Position numbers and translations under genes: made by a program. The notes beneath the pieces are model-generated. The model was not told where the DNA came from, did no database searches, and worked only from the letters and a program-made list of their open reading frames with translations. A stretch of DNA of 25,820 nt from Spirochaetales bacterium (GTDB lineage Bacteria; Spirochaetota; Spirochaetia; DSM-27196; PWMO01), in NCBI GenBank assembly GCA_007123465.1, contig SKLB01000158.1, positions 1 through 25,820 on the forward strand, in the 5' to 3' direction. Shown here in pieces: positions 17,006 to 25,803 of this stretch; within the stretch, counting starts at the first letter, position 1, and the number at the start of each line of letters is the position of its first letter.

Positions 17006-18501
17006 GGGCCCCTGCTCAAACCCGTTTGCGCAAATCCGCGCTGCTTGCGGCAGCACTTTCACTATTGGCGAGCCTCATGTCCGGCTCCTGCGACATGGTC
17101 CACGATCTGCTGAACATGACACCGCTTGAGGTAGCCTCCTACACCCCGGCAGAGCGCTACGCGGCTGCTGATTCGCTGTCAGAGATAACCATCCGCTTCA
17201 GCTCGGCGATGAACCGCAGCTCAGCCGAGGCTGCGTTTACACTGGACGATGGCAGCGGCGCGCTCAGCGGCAGATTCAGCTGGCAGCGCAATGCCACCAA
17301 AATGGTCTTTCACCCCCAACACGGCTTTGCCGCGGCCACGCAATACACGGTCAGCGTCAGCAGCGATGCAGAAGACCGCTGGGGCAACAACTTGCAGCCG
17401 GAGCTGGTCTTTGCGTTCAGCACCGGGACCGACAGTGATCCACCGCGGGTAGCCGGTCACACTCCCGCCGACGGGCAACGGAGCGCAGCGGACACGATTG
17501 TGATCGAGTTCTCCAAGCCGATGCGCTACGATTGCGTTTACCGCTCGTTCACGATCTCGCCGTCCGTAGCCCTGCGGGCAGACTGGGACCTCGAAGACCG
17601 GGTGGTGACCTACACTCCGCTCGAACCGCTGTCCGGCGCTACGCGTTACACCGTCACTGTGGCTAATGAGGCGTGTGACAGATCAGGCAACCGCTTGATA
17701 GAAGAGCACCAGTTCACGTTTGTTACAGAGGGCAGCGCCGATCTCAACGCCGAGGAAGTCAGAATCGCACGCAGCGGCGCAATCCTGGAGCCGGAGCCGC
17801 AGCGGTTCATCAATCGGGTTGGTGCGGAGAAGGATGACGAGGTCGAAATCTCGTTTGGCGGCCCGGTCGCGCTCAGCGCGCGCAGCAACGCGGTTGTCCT
17901 GTCGCCCCCGGTTCCGCATTGGCTGCGCTGGTCGCCGCTATTCGACAGCGCCACACTGGTACCGCGCGAACCGCTGGTCTGGGGTGAGATATACCAACTG
18001 GTTGCAGCACAGACTACGTTCCGCTTTGTAGTCGACGGCATCCGGTCGCAGCCGCTGCAGATGGAGGCCATCGCACTCAGTAACTCCGTTTCAAGCGGAG
18101 CCTCCGGCTTTGTGGAACTCTCGCTCGGTGACAGCGTGACGCTGTTTGCGGCGCAGTCCGGCTCCGAGCCAGGCAGCATCGCCAACAGCGACATCGCCGT
18201 TGATTTTGTACTTTCTCACGCGCCGCACGCGGTTGTCGGTCTGGGCGGGCTGATGAGAGCGTTCCGCATCAATTCCGGCTCCGGCGCGTTTACGTTTACG
18301 GTGCTCGATATCACGCTCGATCCCTCCGATTCGCCGTTCCAGCCGAGCGCGCAGCGCAGCGTGGTGCGCGCTCTGATAGAAGCGCGCAACGTGGGCAACG
18401 CCCCCATGGAAGTTGTGACTATCGAGCTCGGCGAACAGGCTCACGATAACTATGGTAACCGCCAGCTGGAACGATATCGCATCGAGGTCAACGCACAGTG
18501 A
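17002..18501 (+). CDS. Ig-like (SbsA/Big_5-type) lipoprotein B in RND operon
   Basis: A 499-residue relative of the preceding gene product. The signal ends in MSGSC with Cys30. Two clear Big_5 Ig-like units lie at about residues 40-142 and 147-243: the first with ITIRFSSAMNRSSAEAAFTL and YTVSVSSDAEDRWGNNL, the second with IVIEFSKPM (residues 166-174), VVTYTPLEPLSGATRYTVTV and DRSGNRL. A third, degenerate unit follows at ~260-345, and the C-terminal ~150 residues are beta-rich without a known signature. Similar size, the same order of units and the shared 'FSKPM' motif suggest that genes A and B arose by an old tandem duplication and then diverged. The ATG at 17002 overlaps the stop of gene A, and its stop overlaps the GTG of the first permease (GTGA at 18498). 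Job unknown; probably a structural partner of the pump. Confidence 0.85.
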   Translation: MRAPAQTRLRKSALLAAALSLLASLMSGSCDMVHDLLNMTPLEVASYTPAERYAAADSLSEITIRFSSAMNRSSAEAAFTLDDGSGALSGRFSWQRNATKMVFHPQHGFAAATQYTVSVSSDAEDRWGNNLQPELVFAFSTGTDSDPPRVAGHTPADGQRSAADTIVIEFSKPMRYDCVYRSFTISPSVALRADWDLEDRVVTYTPLEPLSGATRYTVTVANEACDRSGNRLIEEHQFTFVTEGSADLNAEEVRIARSGAILEPEPQRFINRVGAEKDDEVEISFGGPVALSARSNAVVLSPPVPHWLRWSPLFDSATLVPREPLVWGEIYQLVAAQTTFRFVVDGIRSQPLQMEAIALSNSVSSGASGFVELSLGDSVTLFAAQSGSEPGSIANSDIAVDFVLSHAPHAVVGLGGLMRAFRINSGSGAFTFTVLDITLDPSDSPFQPSAQRSVVRALIEARNVGNAPMEVVTIELGEQAHDNYGNRQLERYRIEVNAQ

Positions 18502-21500
18502 GACCACTGGTGCTCATCGTAACCCGGCACCCGGTGGCCACCGTAGCGGTCTGGTCCGCACTTATCCTGTTGGGTCTGGTAGCGCTGATCCTCCTGCCGG
18601 TGGAAATGCACCCCGAGCTTGAGATTCCGCAAGTCAGAATCGTTACCGAGTTCCCCGGAATGCCGGCGGGCGATGTCGAACAGCTGATAACCGTTCCGCT
18701 GGAGCAGGGCATTGCATCGGTTGCCGGAATTCGCTCGGTCGAGTCTGTGACCCGGCACGGGATGTCGGCTCTGCGCGTCGGATTCGACTGGGGCATTGCG
18801 CTACGCGACGTATCGGTACGGATTCGTGAGCGCGTCGACGCTGTCTACCCGCTGCTGCCGCAGGGTGCTTCAAGACCGTTGGTCTTTGGAGAGCGGCTCA
18901 ACGAAGCGCCGGTGATGATCGTGGCGGTCAGCCCGAAGATGGGTAGGGACCTGGAGACCGTGATGCCGCTGATCGAGAACGAGCTGGTGGCCGCGCTACG
19001 CCAGAGGGACGCAATCGGCTCGGTTACCCTGCTGGGAGCGCGCGAGCCGCAGATCCACGTTGACGTGGACCCCGAGCGGCTGGCATCCATCGGAATGAGC
19101 ATCACCGACGTGGCCGATGCTGTAGCGGTTTCGGTCTACCAGCACAGTGCGGGATCGCTTCTCAACGGCGAAACCGAACAGCCGGTTCAGGTCTCAACCA
19201 GTGTCGGCAGCATAGCGCAGATTGGCGAAATCTCGCTGCGGTCTGAGGTCTCCGGTCCGACTATCTCAGAGCTGGCGCGCGTCTCGTTGGGCCAGCGCCG
19301 GCGGACGTCGTTCTTTCTCACGCAACAAGGAGAGTCGGCGGTAGCACTGCTGGTTTTCAAGGACCCAGCCGCCGGTACATTGAGTGCCGCCAGAGCAACC
19401 CGGGCTCTGCTGCAGCAGATCCAGCCTCGTCTGAGTTCTTCTCTGGCAATCGATATTGTGCACGACGATTCAATAGCGCTGCGTCAAGCAATCCGCTACC
19501 TGCTGGTCTCGATCGCGCTGGGCATGGCCGCTGCTACCCTCGTACTGCGGAGACTGCTGCAGGCACGCGCCCTGGTAGCGATAAGCGTCTGCTCGATACC
19601 GGTGAGCGTGCTTGCAGTCTTTGTTGTGCAGTACAGCATCGGCCTCACGCTCAATCTTATGTCGCTGACGGGGATCGCCATCGGGACAGGCATGATCATC
19701 GACAACAGTATCGTAGTCCTGGAGCGTATCGCGCGCAGCGCTACTGCCGTCCCGGACTCACCGCTTTGCGCGCACGACATCGCCGATAGACTCGCGGATA
19801 TCGGTGGCCCGATGATCGGGTCAACGGTTACAACACTGCTGGTGTTTGTTCCGGTACTCTTCATTCGCGGTGTGGTGGGCGCCCTGTTCACCGAGCTGGC
19901 GTTGATGATAGTCTCGCTGCTGCTTGCCGCGCATCTGTGCGCGCTGACGCTTACCCCGGCACTGGCGGTGCTGCTGCCGCACGGGCTGAACGGCCTGTCG
20001 GCGTTCAGTGCCAATTATGGCCGGCAACGCTATCAGCGGCTGCTGCGCAGCGCCATGCGCAGTCCGCGCTTCGTAATGGCTCTATTTGGTCTGGCTCTGA
20101 TTGCAGGTGGGGTAACCGCACTGCTGCTGCCGCGCAGCGTACTGCCGGCAGCGGCCGTGCAGCAGATCCGTGTCCGGCTGTTGCTCAAACCGGGAACCGC
20201 AATCGAGCAGACCGAGCGCACCACAGCTGCGGCGATGCAGCATCTCTCGCGGCAACTGTCGTTGGCCTCGATCTACGCCTACGGGGGCTTTGAAGCCGGC
20301 GCCATAGAATACTATTCAGAGCCGGGCATTGGCTCACACTTCGCGGAGATCGTGCTTACTGCGCCGTCCTCGCACGCGCTCGGCATGACGCAGGTAGAGC
20401 AGAAGCTCGCGGCCCTGCGCGACGGTCACGTCGACTACCGTGTTGCCGCAGAGCAGTCGGCGCTGGAGACACTACTGGCCGGTCCGCCGGGACCGCCGCG
20501 CCTGCGTATCAGCGGTTCCAACCGCAACGCGGTCAACAGCGCCGCCGCAACGCTGGCAGGCCGCGCGGCAGCGGCACACGCCGGCGCGCCGCCGCTGATC
20601 GAGGGGCTGCAGAGTATCGTGCAGTACCGTCTGCAGCTGGACACCGATGCGGCAGCTGCCAGCGGCGTCACTGCCCGCTCGGTTATCGATCAACTGCGCA
20701 GCGAGTTGGACGGAATCAGCTCGGGCCGCCTGAACCTGGCGGGACGAGACTACGATATCCTGGTCCGCAGGGATCCTGAGCGAAGCGCGGCGCGTGATGA
20801 GCTGGGAAACATCATCTTTGTGTCGGCAGCCGGTTCGGTTGCCGCTGCCTCGCTGCTTGACATTCAGACAGACGTTGCAGTGTGGGAACTGCGGCGCGCA
20901 AACGGCCAGCCGATGGTAGAGATCTCCTTTGCCGACGGCAGTCCGACAGCGCACGCGGCTGCAGGGCAGATGCTCGCCGAAGACCGTGCCGACTCGATAA
21001 CCGTGGAGCAGCTCTCGCTGTCGCGGCTGCAGCAGGCAGCAGGCGATGTACAACGCGTGTTTGGCATGGCTCTCATTCTGATGCTTCTGCTGCTGACCGC
21101 GCAATTCGAGTCATTGCGAACGGCACTTCTGCTGTTGGCGCTGCTGCCGGCAGCTCTGCTCGCGAGCTCAGCGGCACTGCTCTTGACCGGACATTCGCTC
21201 AACCTCAACTCCGCGGTCGGCATGCTGATCATGCTCGGAACCACCCTCAACGCCGGAATCATTCTCAGCTCCGCTTACCGCGATAGATCGGTGTGCTCAA
21301 TTGTTGCAGCTACGTCCACGCGTCTGCTACCGATCATGGCAACAACACTGACCACTATCGCAGCTCTGGCACCGGCAGCCCTCGATCCGCGACCAGCGGC
21401 CGCCGCGCAGGCGGGCATGGCAACCGCGGTGATCGGCGGTCTGCTCGGCGGTACCGCAACAACGCTGATAGTCTATCCGGTGATGTTCAGTCTGCCGGCA

Positions 21501-21530
21501 ACGCAGCGCAATAGCCGGAGAAAACGGTGA
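18498..21530 (+). CDS. RND-family permease, first subunit
   Basis: A 1010-residue inner-membrane transporter of the AcrB/MexB (HAE-like) RND superfamily, driven by proton flow. The usual double topology is visible: TM1 at ~14-34, a large periplasmic porter region to ~325 (EFPGMPAGDVEQLITVPLE, IRSVESVTRHGMSALRVGF), TM2-6 at ~331-490, TM7 at ~524-544, a second porter region, and TM8-12 from ~851. In TM4 the proton-relay site reads GMIIDNSIVVLE with Asp402-Asn403 instead of Asp-Asp. In TM10 the place of the AcrB lysine reads GTTLNAGII, with Asn918. The start is GTG at 18498, overlapping the previous stop by four bases; the N-terminus MRPLVLIVTRHPVATVAVW is typical of the family. With the second permease and the adaptor it should form the pump. 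Substrate cannot be told. Confidence 0.95.
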   Translation: MRPLVLIVTRHPVATVAVWSALILLGLVALILLPVEMHPELEIPQVRIVTEFPGMPAGDVEQLITVPLEQGIASVAGIRSVESVTRHGMSALRVGFDWGIALRDVSVRIRERVDAVYPLLPQGASRPLVFGERLNEAPVMIVAVSPKMGRDLETVMPLIENELVAALRQRDAIGSVTLLGAREPQIHVDVDPERLASIGMSITDVADAVAVSVYQHSAGSLLNGETEQPVQVSTSVGSIAQIGEISLRSEVSGPTISELARVSLGQRRRTSFFLTQQGESAVALLVFKDPAAGTLSAARATRALLQQIQPRLSSSLAIDIVHDDSIALRQAIRYLLVSIALGMAAATLVLRRLLQARALVAISVCSIPVSVLAVFVVQYSIGLTLNLMSLTGIAIGTGMIIDNSIVVLERIARSATAVPDSPLCAHDIADRLADIGGPMIGSTVTTLLVFVPVLFIRGVVGALFTELALMIVSLLLAAHLCALTLTPALAVLLPHGLNGLSAFSANYGRQRYQRLLRSAMRSPRFVMALFGLALIAGGVTALLLPRSVLPAAAVQQIRVRLLLKPGTAIEQTERTTAAAMQHLSRQLSLASIYAYGGFEAGAIEYYSEPGIGSHFAEIVLTAPSSHALGMTQVEQKLAALRDGHVDYRVAAEQSALETLLAGPPGPPRLRISGSNRNAVNSAAATLAGRAAAAHAGAPPLIEGLQSIVQYRLQLDTDAAAASGVTARSVIDQLRSELDGISSGRLNLAGRDYDILVRRDPERSAARDELGNIIFVSAAGSVAAASLLDIQTDVAVWELRRANGQPMVEISFADGSPTAHAAAGQMLAEDRADSITVEQLSLSRLQQAAGDVQRVFGMALILMLLLLTAQFESLRTALLLLALLPAALLASSAALLLTGHSLNLNSAVGMLIMLGTTLNAGIILSSAYRDRSVCSIVAATSTRLLPIMATTLTTIAALAPAALDPRPAAAAQAGMATAVIGGLLGGTATTLIVYPVMFSLPATQRNSRRKR

Positions 21531-24418
21531 AAGCAATCCGGGCATGGTCGGTGCTGCTGCTGCTTGTTGTGCTGCTTGTAACGCTGGCCCTCAGGGTTCG
21601 CGTTGACGCTCTGCCGCGACGCGGCGATCACACGCTGCTGGTCTCGGTGCGCTACCCACACGCCGATCAGGACCGGATAGAGCGCCGCATAACGATTCCG
21701 ATTGAGAATCAGCTGGCGCGTATACCCGGCGCCGAAGAGATCGAATCGCTGACGCGGGCCGGGCGGACGCGGATACAGGCGCGCTTCAGCGCCAGCAGCG
21801 ATATGGACTCAGTGTACCTCGATGTGCGCGATCGTATAGAATACGCCGCTGCCGGCTTCCCGCCGGCAGCACAACGGCCGATCATCAGCCGCGGTGACCT
21901 TGATTCGCGCCCGCTTTTCATCGCGGCGTTGCCGATCACCAACGAGCACCTGCTCCGTGAGCTGTTTGAGCCGGTTGAAGGGGTGGGCCGGGTGGAGATC
22001 AGCGGCGCACCCCAGCCGGTCATCGAGATCGACTTCGATGCTGCAGCACTTCCCTATCAACTCGGCGGCGGCATGACCGAGGTGGCGCGCAGCGTGTCGC
22101 GCACTCACGTGGTTGGCGCAACCAACGCTGCCGGCCGGCCGGCAGCCGTACTGGACTCGCGCCTGGCGGGCCCGCACGAGTTTGCGCGTGTTCCGCTGGC
22201 CCGCGGATTGACGGTTGCCGACATCGCCACGGTGCAGCAGTCACGCGCCGAGCGCACATCTATCGGACGGGCACACGGCCAGGAACGTGCGCTGGCCTAT
22301 ATCTACGCTGCCGGCAACGCCAACAGCATCGAGGTCGGCAGACGGCTGCGTGCCGTGTCGGCGTCGCATGGTGATATCGAGGTACTGCTGGATCGTGCCC
22401 GCGAAGCTGAACAGCATCTTCGAGCGGCGTTGCTGACAATGATGCTGGGGATCCTGGGCGTTCTTGCGCTGACAGCCATCTGCGAGCGCTCGTGGCGGCA
22501 AGCGGCAATTGCCGTGTCTACGGTGGTCTTTGCTGCACTTGTTGCCGTTGCCGCGCTCGCAGCGCTGCGCTTCAAGCTGACGGCGGTGACCGTGGCGGGC
22601 ATCGCGCTTGCAGCCGGACTGGTTATCGATAACGCCGTAGTCTTTCTGACGGCGCTTCGCGGCAGCCGGGGGAATGTGCCGCTCGCGGTAAACCGCGCAG
22701 CACGCCCGATTATCTGCGCTTCGCTCACCACCATCGTTGTGTTTGCGCCGCTTATGTTTGCGTCATCGGCGGCTGTAGAGCAGTACGCGGGGTTGGCGCT
22801 TGTGATCAGCGCCTCGCTGTCGGGGGCGCTACTCTTCATACTGCTTCTGCTTCCAGCACTGCTGCATTCGCCGCTACCGGCGGCCGCTGCGCCTTGCCGT
22901 TTGGATCAAGCTCAGCGCCAGCGGTTCAACTCCGAACGCCTGGTGGACGCGATCATCCGCCGCTGTTGCCGCCACCGCCGGCTGGTGCTTGCCGGTTCGC
23001 TTCTGATTACGCTTGCCGGAATACGAGCCGGCTACGCCATGACGGCGTTTCCTGAACTCGATGTTTCGCTGATGACGTTTACGCTGCAGTTCTCTGCGGC
23101 AACGCGCGCTGAAGTTGTGCTGAGCCGGGCGCAGCCGCTCGAGAGCACCGCGGCGCAGCTTGCGGGAGTGCAGCAGGTCTACGCGGACTACACCGCGGAA
23201 CGAGCGCGGCTACTGTTGAAACTGCACCAGCGTGCCGATCGAAGGCACATTCGCGACGCTTTGCAGCGGGCATCAAACCACATCGATCACAGCTTCAGCT
23301 ACGTCGAGGAAGAGCTGCAGCACAACCCGGCACGCTCTATAGAAATTATCGCGCGGGGACCTTCGCTGCGCCAAAACCAGCAGATCCTCAGCAGGCTGGC
23401 GCGGTCGTTGGCCGAACAGGGCGACCACGATCAGGTGGTATTGCATTTCAGGGATGGAATCGCGGCCCATCTGCTACGCATCAATGTAACGTCCGCAGCA
23501 CAGCTTGGGGTTGACCCGCAACGGATTCTGACCGAGTTACGCTGGATAATAGGGCGCCAGGTGGTAACCAAGTGGCACAGTAACGACCGCGAAATTGACG
23601 TGATAGCCGGCAGCAACAGCGTACGCCACGGGTCAATTGAGCAACTGATGCGCGTCCCGCTGTTCGGGCAGACTCGCAGCATAGCCACCGCGGAGCTTGT
23701 CGACCTTGAATCGCTGCCGCAGCCGTCTGCCATAACCAGGATCAAGCGCGCACGCGGCGCCCGCATGACCGTGGTAACCCAGAACCGGACGCGGACCCTG
23801 CAGCAGCTGCAGCGCATTGTAAATCAGCAACCGTTGCCTCTCCCTTACACCGTTGAGGTGGCGCCGCACGAGTATCAGCGGCTGCAGCTGCAACGCAGCT
23901 ACCTGGTAGGCGTAGTGCTGGCGGTTGCGCTGGTAGCGGCGGTGCTGACGGTACACTGGGAGTCTGCGGCTAAAGTGGTCCTGACAATGCTGCAGATTCC
24001 GCTGGTGCTGGCGCTGCCCATGCTGGCGCTGGCCGCGCTGCGGCAGCAGCTCAATCTGCCGGTATTCGCGGGAATGATTCTGTGTGCAGGCGTCTCGGTC
24101 AACAACTCGATTGTAGTGTTTGATCAGCTGCAGCACAGTCCGGCAAGATCCCGGCAGTGCCGGAATCTGGATCAACTGGCTGCGGCTGTTGGCGCTGCCT
24201 TTCGGCCGCTGGGCATGGCGGCGATTACTACGCTGGTGGCGGTTTCACCGCTGCTGCTGGGTTCCCGTCACAACAGTGTGCTGTCGCTGTTGTCTCTGAC
24301 GCTGACCGTCGGGGTTCTGGCCTCCCTGGTGGCCACGCTGGTGCTGCTGCCGGTCCTCAGTCTCTACTTCCCAGTGCGTGCCGCAGCAACTGCGCCGTTG
24401 GATCATCGAGCTCGATAG
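21527..24418 (+). CDS. RND-family permease, second subunit (short)
   Basis: A 963-residue RND permease, clearly different from the one before it and shorter than the usual 1020-1050 residues. TM1 is at ~8-24, then a porter region (VSVRYPHADQDRIERRITIPIE, GAEEIESLTRAGRTRIQARF) to ~290, reduced in the region between the first two porter subdomains, and then the second TM group. TM4 reads AAGLVIDNAVVF with Asp368-Asn369, and TM10 reads GVSVNNSIVVFD with Asn859-Asn860. The start is GTG at 21527, overlapping the previous stop (GTGA), with CGGAG upstream. Paired unlike permeases in one operon suggest a hetero-oligomer, as in MdtB/MdtC, in which only one type may carry the working proton relay. The last 62 bases overlap, tail to tail, the lipoprotein gene on the other strand. 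Confidence 0.93.
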   Translation: MKAIRAWSVLLLLVVLLVTLALRVRVDALPRRGDHTLLVSVRYPHADQDRIERRITIPIENQLARIPGAEEIESLTRAGRTRIQARFSASSDMDSVYLDVRDRIEYAAAGFPPAAQRPIISRGDLDSRPLFIAALPITNEHLLRELFEPVEGVGRVEISGAPQPVIEIDFDAAALPYQLGGGMTEVARSVSRTHVVGATNAAGRPAAVLDSRLAGPHEFARVPLARGLTVADIATVQQSRAERTSIGRAHGQERALAYIYAAGNANSIEVGRRLRAVSASHGDIEVLLDRAREAEQHLRAALLTMMLGILGVLALTAICERSWRQAAIAVSTVVFAALVAVAALAALRFKLTAVTVAGIALAAGLVIDNAVVFLTALRGSRGNVPLAVNRAARPIICASLTTIVVFAPLMFASSAAVEQYAGLALVISASLSGALLFILLLLPALLHSPLPAAAAPCRLDQAQRQRFNSERLVDAIIRRCCRHRRLVLAGSLLITLAGIRAGYAMTAFPELDVSLMTFTLQFSAATRAEVVLSRAQPLESTAAQLAGVQQVYADYTAERARLLLKLHQRADRRHIRDALQRASNHIDHSFSYVEEELQHNPARSIEIIARGPSLRQNQQILSRLARSLAEQGDHDQVVLHFRDGIAAHLLRINVTSAAQLGVDPQRILTELRWIIGRQVVTKWHSNDREIDVIAGSNSVRHGSIEQLMRVPLFGQTRSIATAELVDLESLPQPSAITRIKRARGARMTVVTQNRTRTLQQLQRIVNQQPLPLPYTVEVAPHEYQRLQLQRSYLVGVVLAVALVAAVLTVHWESAAKVVLTMLQIPLVLALPMLALAALRQQLNLPVFAGMILCAGVSVNNSIVVFDQLQHSPARSRQCRNLDQLAAAVGAAFRPLGMAAITTLVAVSPLLLGSRHNSVLSLLSLTLTVGVLASLVATLVLLPVLSLYFPVRAAATAPLDHRAR

Positions 24419-25754
24419 CGGCTGCGGCAAGGTAATCCCGCACTACCGGATAGGCGGCCAGCCGTGTCAGCGTCAGCGTTGCTGCCACCGTGTAGACCGA
24501 CTGCGGCAGCTGCAGTGATTCGATGACTGCATCCAGCAGTTGCGGATCACCGTAGTGCACTACCCGGTGCGCCAGTGCATCCAGCTCCTGCCCCAGAAGC
24601 AACAGATCTGCCTGCTCGGCTGTAAGCCCCAGAAGGCGGCCGAGCTCGCGCCGGCTTTGCTGCGCCGCAACTGATCCCGGTGACAGCAGAATGGTGTGCT
24701 CCAGCAGTTCACGCGCCGTCAGCAGCGAGTAACCCTCGGCTGCAGCGCTGAGTATCATCCAGAGGTGATAGTAGTACGCCTGAAAAACGATGAACGCAGG
24801 CTCCAGCGCGGTGTAGGTGCGCAGTTGATCCTGCTCGCCGCGGCCGGAGCGCAGGAGCGCTACCGCCATGGTGTAGTCAACAAGGATGTGCTCGAGCCGC
24901 GGTTGGATAGCCAGCAAGCGGGAGGCGGCCTGGTCCCAGCGCTGGTCAACGAACAAGCCGAACGCTTCCAGCAATTGCAGCGCGGCAGGATCTTCCACAA
25001 CGGCGCGCAGCCGGCCGAGGTTCTGCTGGACCACCTCATCGGGCATCAACCGGTGATAGCGCAGGTATTCGATCTCCAGCAGCGCCGCGGCCACCGACAA
25101 TGCCTCTTCACCGAGCTGCTGGTACAACCACGACTCAGCCGTACCCTGGCCCGGCACGTAGCCAAATCTCAGCCGCCGCTGCCCCAGCACGGTAGCCGCT
25201 GTAAGCAGATCTCCAGTGGATACCAGCGCGCCAACGTAGGCATCCCAATCCTGCGGCGGGATTTGGGGCAGCAACGCACGATAACTCTCCACCGCGCCGT
25301 CAAACTGCTGCAGGCCCACGCTGGCGCGCGCCTTGAGCAGCAGGGCGCTGTCATGGGCTCCGTTGCCGATCGCTGCATCGGCGTAACGCAATGCGTCAGT
25401 GTAGGCACCCTGCGCAAGCGCGGCCTCGCCGGCAGACCGATCGAGCAAAGCCGGGCCGCCGGGGCAGTCAGCGCCGATGCCGGCCGCTGCGGCGTGCTGC
25501 AGGTGGATTTCTGCGCGCCGGCTGTGGTTCTGCTGCAGTGCGCTGCGGCCCAGGTGCAGCGCTACGCAGCCGTTGGCGGGAGCACGTTGTGCCAGTTCCA
25601 GTAGCGCATCGTAGACGGCTTCAGCGGAATAGTCCGCTAGAATACGCGCCACCTCCGCGCCAACCCGGTCCGGCTCGGCCGGCCAGCAGCCGAACAGGAG
25701 CACGCCCGGCAGCGCCACCCATGACAGCGCATAGTGCAGAAATCTGCTTCGCAT
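24357..25754 (-). CDS. TPR-type helical lipoprotein
   Basis: A 465-residue lipoprotein with signal MRSRFLHYALSWVALPGVLLFGC, lipobox LFGC and Cys23. The mature part is helical, with tetratricopeptide-like pairs in the first half (LHLGRSALQQNHSRRAEIHLQHA, AEAALAQGAYTDALRYADAAI and LKARASVGLQQFDGAVESYRALL) and less regular helices rich in Leu, Ala and Tyr in the second half. This arrangement (solenoid lipoprotein) is common among envelope assembly factors; no catalytic motif is seen. The ATG at 25754 has AGGGGA upstream. The gene reads toward the pump operon and its last 62 bases lie inside the end of the second permease gene. No gene follows it on its strand within the window. Whether it works with the pump is unknown, though the operon starts with a lipoprotein of similar kind. 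Confidence 0.87.
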   Translation of the reverse strand: MRSRFLHYALSWVALPGVLLFGCWPAEPDRVGAEVARILADYSAEAVYDALLELAQRAPANGCVALHLGRSALQQNHSRRAEIHLQHAAAAGIGADCPGGPALLDRSAGEAALAQGAYTDALRYADAAIGNGAHDSALLLKARASVGLQQFDGAVESYRALLPQIPPQDWDAYVGALVSTGDLLTAATVLGQRRLRFGYVPGQGTAESWLYQQLGEEALSVAAALLEIEYLRYHRLMPDEVVQQNLGRLRAVVEDPAALQLLEAFGLFVDQRWDQAASRLLAIQPRLEHILVDYTMAVALLRSGRGEQDQLRTYTALEPAFIVFQAYYYHLWMILSAAAEGYSLLTARELLEHTILLSPGSVAAQQSRRELGRLLGLTAEQADLLLLGQELDALAHRVVHYGDPQLLDAVIESLQLPQSVYTVAATLTLTRLAAYPVVRDYLAAAAIELDDPTAQLLRHALGSRD

Positions 25755-25773
25755 ATCCCCTGTAACGGCGCAA

Positions 25774-25803
25774 ATCAGACTGCTGCTTCAATTCCGGCTT
25801 CAA
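25774..25803 (-). promoter_or_regulatory. Weak promoter candidate for the TPR-type lipoprotein gene
   Basis: On the minus strand TTGAAG (25803-25798) and TCTGAT (25779-25774) are spaced by 18 bases, each matching about four of six consensus positions. The predicted start near 25767 lies 13 bases before the ATG. The -35 box lies within the tandem repeat region. By eye only. Confidence 0.25.
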
